Shown in pieces: positions 5,386-5,411 of a stretch of DNA of 5,411 nucleotides. Origin of the DNA: CAKZYD01 sp039814715 (GTDB lineage Bacteria > Pseudomonadota > Alphaproteobacteria > Sphingomonadales > CAKZYD01). The stretch lies in assembly GCA_039814715.1 (NCBI GenBank), contig JBCCAR010000066.1, positions 1 through 5,411 of the forward strand, in the 5' to 3' direction. The translations under genes were made by a program, and so were the position numbers. The notes under the pieces were generated by a model. It was not told the origin of the DNA, searched no databases, and worked only from the letters and a program-made list of their open reading frames with translations. Within the stretch, counting starts at the first letter, position 1; each line of letters starts with the position of its first letter.

Positions 5386-5411
5386 GCGGCCGACAGACTT
5401 TTAGAGTTAAA

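Noticed and set aside
5051..5404. Plus-strand 117-codon frame overlapping the end of the PEP-CTERM gene
   Set aside because: Out-of-frame reading of a well-supported gene; the His/Leu/Arg-rich product is a shadow of the proline tract.
5386..5411. Terminator after the PEP-CTERM gene
   Set aside because: Only a possible 4-base GTCG/CGAC pairing overlapping the stop, and the window ends before any T-run can be judged.

Overview
The window looks like ordinary chromosomal DNA from a Gram-negative proteobacterium, most likely an alphaproteobacterium. The reasons are moderately GC-rich coding sequence, a CysD-type sulfate-activation gene, a DUF1800/DUF1501 gene pair with a Tat signal, an outer-membrane beta-barrel-like protein, and a PEP-CTERM protein whose tail has the 'SEPAS' form I associate with that class. 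Genus cannot be named from the sequence. No rRNA, tRNA, CRISPR array, insertion sequence or phage gene was seen.

Layout. 1-704 (minus): the N-terminal 234 codons of cysD, running off the left edge. 705-901: divergent intergenic region. 902-2257 and 2262-3392 (plus): a tight two-gene operon, a DUF1800 protein followed four bases later by a Tat-exported DUF1501 protein; the ribosome binding site of the second gene lies inside the last codons of the first. 3393-3496: convergent gap with two hairpins, one per flanking gene. 3497-4312 (minus): a secreted, probably outer-membrane protein of unknown function. 4313-4668: a 356-base AT-rich divergent regulatory region. 4669-5385 (plus): a secreted PEP-CTERM protein with a proline-rich linker and a C-terminal exosortase sorting signal. 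The last 26 bases hold nothing recognisable.

The most interesting part is the region before the PEP-CTERM gene. It has an exact-spacing sigma-54 (RpoN) -24/-12 promoter (TTGGCAC-N5-TTGCA). A 17-base perfect dyad is centred on the predicted transcription start and extends into a third alternating GAAC/GTTC half-site. Further upstream are an IHF-like site and a 20-base-spaced direct repeat placed where enhancer-binding proteins usually bind. This fits the known association of PEP-CTERM/exosortase systems with the PrsK/PrsR sensor and sigma-54 activator pair, and it predicts that exosortase, prsK, prsR and rpoN are elsewhere in this genome. The operator-like dyad is not explained by that model.

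The genes do not form one obvious pathway. A loose theme is the cell envelope: two exported proteins of unknown role, one outer-membrane protein and one surface-sorted protein. CysD makes activated sulfate (APS) for cysteine synthesis or sulfation.
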